NCBI GenBank assembly: GCA_037176705.1
Contig: CM073886.1
Location: forward strand, 20,693,501-20,757,500
Direction of reading: 5' to 3'
DNA from: Molossus alvarezi
Lineage: Eukaryota; Chordata; Mammalia; Chiroptera; Molossidae
Length of the DNA stretch: 64,000 bases
The notes beneath the pieces were generated by a model. That model ran no database searches. It saw only the letters and a program-made list of their open reading frames with translations, and was not told the DNA's origin. Shown here one piece after another: positions 59,960-64,000 of the stretch (position 1 is its first letter; each line of letters starts with the position of its first letter). The translations under genes and the position numbers were made by a program.

Positions 59960-60130
59960 GATCCCACCTCCTACCAGCTGTGTGACCGTGGGCGCGTTGC
60001 CTACCCTCTGGCTTCCATGTCTGAGAAATGGAGAGCACAGCAGTCCTGACTTCACACCGCGACCATGAAGGTGAAATGAAAGAATTCATGCTGAGCACTC
60101 AGCACCGCGTCCTCCCAGGAAAAGTGAGCA
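59960..60130 (+). repeat. MIR element
   Basis: Sense MIR: taccagctgtgtgaccgtgg, tggcttccatgtctgagaaa and atgaaagaattcatgctgag. Confidence 0.6.
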
Positions 60131-60169
60131 AGAAGTGTCAGCTATCATTGTCTAGTTCTCACCATAAAA

Positions 60170-60450
60170 TCATTCAACAGATGTGTGCCCAGTGCCAGAC
60201 CCTGTTCATGGCACTAGAGACACAGGGATAAATTTGGAGCCAGAGAATAAACAGGTAAATCACTATATGAACAAGATCATTGCAGATTTCCAAAAGGGCT
60301 AGTAAAAATACACAGGAGATAAAAGGGTGGGGGTGCCTCCCTAATGAGGGTACAAGCTGGGCCCTGAACAGTGAGAAAGAGTCAACTATCTGAAAAACAG
60401 AAGCAGGCTCTTGCAGGCAGGGGGAAATGCCTGTGCAAAGGTCCTGATTG
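60170..60450. repeat. L2-like 3' end
   Basis: Blocks tgtgcccagtgccagaccct, cactagagacacagggataa and cctgtgcaaaggtcctgatt are typical of L2 3' regions. Confidence 0.55.
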
Positions 60451-62682
60451 GCAAGTGCCACATGACTGAGGCCAGCAAAAAGACTATGTGGAGGATGCTG
60501 GGGATGGAGTGGGTCAGAGGCGGCAGGGGAGGTGGAGAGGAGGGCGGGGCCAGCTCAGGAAGTACTGGGCATGGCATCTGATCACCACCAGGTGTGTCTT
60601 CTTTTCTTCACACCAATTTGTCTGTCTGTCTCCATTCCCCTTGCCATGCCCATCTCCCCTGGGTGAATGAAGCAGACCCAAATTGGGGCCCTCTCCTCTC
60701 TCCCCACCACCCCCTCGACTCCCCCAGTACACTCAGTCCCTCAGAGATGCCAACAGAAGCCCATGACCTTGTGGGGTGAGCAACGTGAGGGCAGCATGGG
60801 GTCCTTCTAGGTCCTGGGCCCAGCACTGAGGCTGCGCAGAGCAGGGCTGTAGAGACAATGTAGGGAACGACCCAGAGGCTCCTTAACCAGCATGAGACCC
60901 CGAAGGCCTGGCTGCACTTGCCGTGTGCTCGTCCCCTTGCACAGTCTGCAGAAGGTGGCTACATCATGCTCACCTGGCAGAGGAAGAAACTGAGGCACTG
61001 ACAGCAGGAGTGACTTGGGAAGGGGTGGGGTGAGCGAAGTGCTGGCCTGGGAGACCCAGGAGCCTTCACCGCCACCCTGCCCGCCTTCTCGTGGCCCATC
61101 TGAGCTGGAGAGCAGCTGGGCAGCTGGAGCAGGCCTGGCCAAGGGCCAGTACACTACCCCCCCACCACAGGCCTGGTAGGGAGGAGGAGGAGGAGGAGAG
61201 TAGCCTGTGTGGGGGAGGCCTCAGTCAAGGTCAAAGTCCAGCTGTAAGGAAACAGCTTGGGGAGGGGTTAGCCAGTCACCCAAAGCCAGCTCTGGGGTCC
61301 TGGTGCTGCTCCCGCAACACACGAACAGATGGAGGGGGTGCAGCAACCCCAGCCCCATCCACTGTCACAGTCCAGGCTCTCCCAGCAACACCAGGGGCGG
61401 CCTCAGCCCCACCCTCTGTGACTGGCCACCCCCCAACTCCCTGCAGCTGGGGGGAGTCTGCAAACAGATGCAGGAAGCTCTAGGCCACACCTGGGACGGG
61501 CCTCTGGCCTGCAGCAAACTCAGACCAAATATCATGCCCAAGGCATGTCACAGCAGCCGTGCTGTGCATGAATGTGTTTGTGTGTCTGTGAACATGTGTG
61601 TACATGACTGTGGGTGTGTCTGTGTGTGCACATGATAGTATGGGTGTGTCTGACTCTGTGCACGTGTGTGGTGTGTGGGCACAGGTCTTTGCGCTCACAC
61701 GACTGCAGCCATCTGTGCACTGAACACAGGCATACAGCTGGCTGGTGGCCCAGGCTTGTCACTGCCAGTGTGTGCACACCAGTGGCTAGGTGGGCCGCAC
61801 CCTGACCCCAAGAACACAGGGTGCCCGCCCTGGCACCAGAGGACCTTGAAGAATGTTGCCTCCTATTCAACTAAGGGTTCCTGGGCACCACCATGTACAG
61901 GAGTGCACCGTGGGACAGCAAAATTCCTGCCCTCGAGTAGCTTCTGTGCAGGGAGGGAGAGACCCACAGCCACCAGGACAGCAAGAGCAGAGAACTGGAG
62001 CCAGCAGTGTTCTCAGCTCATTTCATCCCCACTTCACTGATGGGAAAACTGATGCACAAAGTATCACGTGACTTGCCTGGGCCTCACATCTACTAAATAA
62101 ACTGGTGAAACACACAGTACACCCAACAGTGCAAAAGCTACAGAGAAAAGGCAAGCAGGGGAGGGGAGTGTGGGAGAGGGGCTGCATTTTTAAAGCAGGT
62201 GTTCCCAGGTGAGCAGCTGGCCATCCTCCCCCTTACCCAGTCAGTACCCCCAGGTTCCGAAGAGTGCCCAGCCTGGAGAGAGAACCCAAGGCCTAAAGGT
62301 GGGAAAGCTAGGAAGCCACTCCCACCCTGCCTGTCCCCAGGGAAGGGTGTGTCAGCGGGGCCTTTACCCTGGGAAAGGGCAGAGAAGGGGGCCTCAGCCC
62401 AAAATAGCCTGGGAATTTTCCACAGGCCATGCAGGTCCTCCTGGACAGTTCTGAGAGCTCCAGGGAGGAAAGCCTTGGTAATAGTGCTGTCAGTCATTCA
62501 CACTTTAGTGAGAGGGAGTCGGCAATTCATTTCACAAGGCTCCATTCTTGGTAGCTTTATAACCCTTCAGGGCAATAAAATAGGGGAACAAGAGCTAGGT
62601 TCAAGTTGGGAGCTTCATTCTTAGCATGGTTCTCACCAAAGTTAAACCTCTCCAAGCCTTTCTTTTTAAATCCACCTGAGGA

Positions 62683-62944
62683 GCCCTGGCCGGTTTGGCT
62701 CAGCGGTTAGAGCGTCGGCTTGCGGTCCAGAGAGACCCAGGTTCGGTTCCCGCTAAGAGCATGTACCTCGGTTGCAGTTTGTCCCTAGCCCTGGTTGGTC
62801 GTGCGAGTGGCAGCCACTCGATGTGTTCCTTCACATCGATGTTTCCCTCTCTCTCCTCCTCTCTCTCTCTCCCGCTCTATCTGAACAAAAAAATGGAAAA
62901 ATGTCCTCGGGTGAGGATGAAAAATAAATAAATAAATAAAAAAT
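62683..62944 (+). mobile_element. VES SINE with 15-bp perfect target duplication
   Basis: Head gccctggccggtttggctca. AAATCCACCTGAGGA at 62668-62682 and 62945-62959. Confidence 0.96.
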
Positions 62945-62961
62945 AAATCCACCTGAGGATT

Positions 62962-63178
62962 TATTTATTTTCAGATAGAATGGGAGGGAGGGGTAGAGAG
63001 AGAGAGAGAGAGAAACACCAATGTGAGAAAGACATACTGATTGGTTGCTTCCCACATGACCCCGACCAGGGCCAGGGACAAACCACAAACTAGGTATGCG
63101 GCCTTGACCAAAATCAAACCTGTGACTCTTTGATCCACGGGCTGACACTCTAACCACTGAGCAAAACTGGCCAGGGCC
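62962..63178 (-). mobile_element. VES SINE, inverted relative to its neighbour
   Basis: Minus-strand copy of the same subfamily with cgaccagggccagggacaaa and end gcaaaactggccagggcc. It begins a few bases after the previous SINE's target repeat. Confidence 0.92.
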
Positions 63179-63433
63179 AAGCCTATTTTTTTTTATTTCT
63201 AAGCTCCCATTCTGAAAAGTGGGAGTGTTTCAAGGCTTCCATGGGTTTGTGGCTAGGGAGGGCCATGGCTGGGCATCATGTTCAGATACCTCCCAGCCCC
63301 AGGACCAAGCCACTGCTGGCAAGTGAGGATGAGTAGTAGCCTACACAAAGGGAAGGGGATAGAGCACTGAAGAACCTGTCATGAGGGGCGGGGCATTGAA
63401 AGTGTGATGTCCACTCTCCACTGACTTCTGTGT

Positions 63434-63560
63434 CAGGCTCTGTACCAGCATTTACATACATTAATTAACTAGATTCACCCCACATCAGCCCCACAGGGAA
63501 GGCACTTTTATCGTCCCCATTTTACAGATAAGGAATCTATAGTACAGTCGGAATGATTTA
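63434..63560 (-). repeat. MIR element
   Basis: Minus-strand MIR: tgtaccagcatttacataca, cgtccccattttacagataa and aaggaatctatagtacagtc. Confidence 0.7.
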
Positions 63561-64000
63561 AGCCAGCTCTTCTTACACTTTAGTCAAACCACAAATCTCT
63601 GGGGATGATAAAATGCGTACTCTGATTCTGAAGATCCGGGGCTGAGGCCTGAAAGTCTGCACTCCCAGGGAGGCAGATGCTGCTGGACCATGGAACACAA
63701 AGCAGGGTGGGTTAAGAGATTTTACCACCTGTCAGACAGTGTAAGAGGGTGGAAGGGAGATGGGGGTGGGGGGAAGAGGGGGGTTGAAGCTCTATGAGTC
63801 ACAAAATTACGCTGGTGTACCTGAGATCCTGGCCTGTAAACTGAGGCAGAAATACCCTCCTTCCTCTCCCCTCTCTTCCCCACCTCCAGCCCAGATGAGC
63901 CCCAGCCTGGCAGAACTGAGGGATTGAAGGCCTGGGGGGGTGGTCAGCTGAGGTAGAACAGAGGGGCCCAGGAAGCCAAAGAGGCCCACAAAGAGTCCTA

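Larger units (their letters stand above)
58496..64000 (-). other. CARHSP1: CARHSP1 first intron (upstream of the coding ATG)
   Basis: No further coding exon is recognised. It contains MIR (59960), L2-like sequence (60170), a TG-rich tract (61563-61690), an inverted SINE pair (62683/62962), MIR (63434) and a MER20-like piece (63560-63690). The promoter is not in the window as far as I can see. Confidence 0.6.

Noticed and set aside
61561..61690. TG-rich tract as a regulatory element
   Set aside because: Simple-sequence region with irregular TG units. No motif beyond the repeat supports a function.
62695..62931. Recurring small frames of the type MAQRLERRLAVQRDPGSVP (also near 24114, 29233, 33806)
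   Set aside because: They are translations of VES SINE copies. The recurrence reflects the repeat, not a protein family.

Overview
The window is vertebrate nuclear DNA, almost certainly from a yangochiropteran bat close to Vespertilionidae. The coding exons read as mammalian orthologues with GT-AG introns. The dominant repeat is the tRNA-derived VES SINE of bats, with about 28 copies in at least two subfamilies, many with readable target-site duplications. Old mammalian repeats (MIR, L2, L1M, hAT-Charlie) lie underneath, and a short mariner-type MITE of the kind common in bats is also present. The species is not determinable by eye. No prokaryotic, CRISPR, plasmid or phage features are present.

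Four protein-coding genes occur in the order and orientation I recall for human 16p13.2. (1) ABAT (+): the last ten coding exons (2331-16262, residues 123-500) and a long 3' UTR; the upstream exons lie left of the window. (2) TMEM186 (-): complete, two coding exons (26713-26715 and 25076-25711), 212 aa. (3) PMM2 (+): complete, eight coding exons (26975-50536), 246 aa. (4) CARHSP1 (-): complete coding sequence in three exons (58331-58488, 57574-57696, 55382-55544), 147 aa; its promoter and 5' UTR exons lie to the right. I assembled every exon by hand; all splice phases close and lengths match the known family lengths (500, about 213, 246, 147).

Layout. 1-2330: ABAT intron made largely of L1 fragments. 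2331-18.9 kb: ABAT exons and 3' UTR. About 19-24.7 kb: ABAT/TMEM186 intergenic region, rich in MIR and SINEs. 26.7-27.0 kb: CpG-rich head-to-head TMEM186/PMM2 promoter with a ZNF143-type and an ETS-type site. 27-50.5 kb: PMM2, with large repeat-filled introns. 51.7-53.3 kb: tail-to-tail gap between PMM2 and CARHSP1. 53.3-64 kb: CARHSP1 3' UTR, exons and first intron.

The genes are housekeeping or metabolic neighbours rather than an operon: ABAT (mitochondrial GABA catabolism), TMEM186 (mitochondrial complex I assembly), PMM2 (cytosolic mannose-1-phosphate supply for glycosylation) and CARHSP1 (cold-shock-domain mRNA-binding protein). Only TMEM186 and PMM2 appear to share regulatory DNA. I found no evidence for an undescribed multi-gene system. 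The most interesting points are an in-frame upstream ATG in PMM2, a well-formed cryptic exon with an in-frame stop in PMM2 intron 7, an 80-bp direct repeat beside PMM2 exon 3, a perfect 12-bp hairpin in a CARHSP1 intron, close inverted SINE pairs, a tRNA-head-only SINE, and two MITE-like elements.
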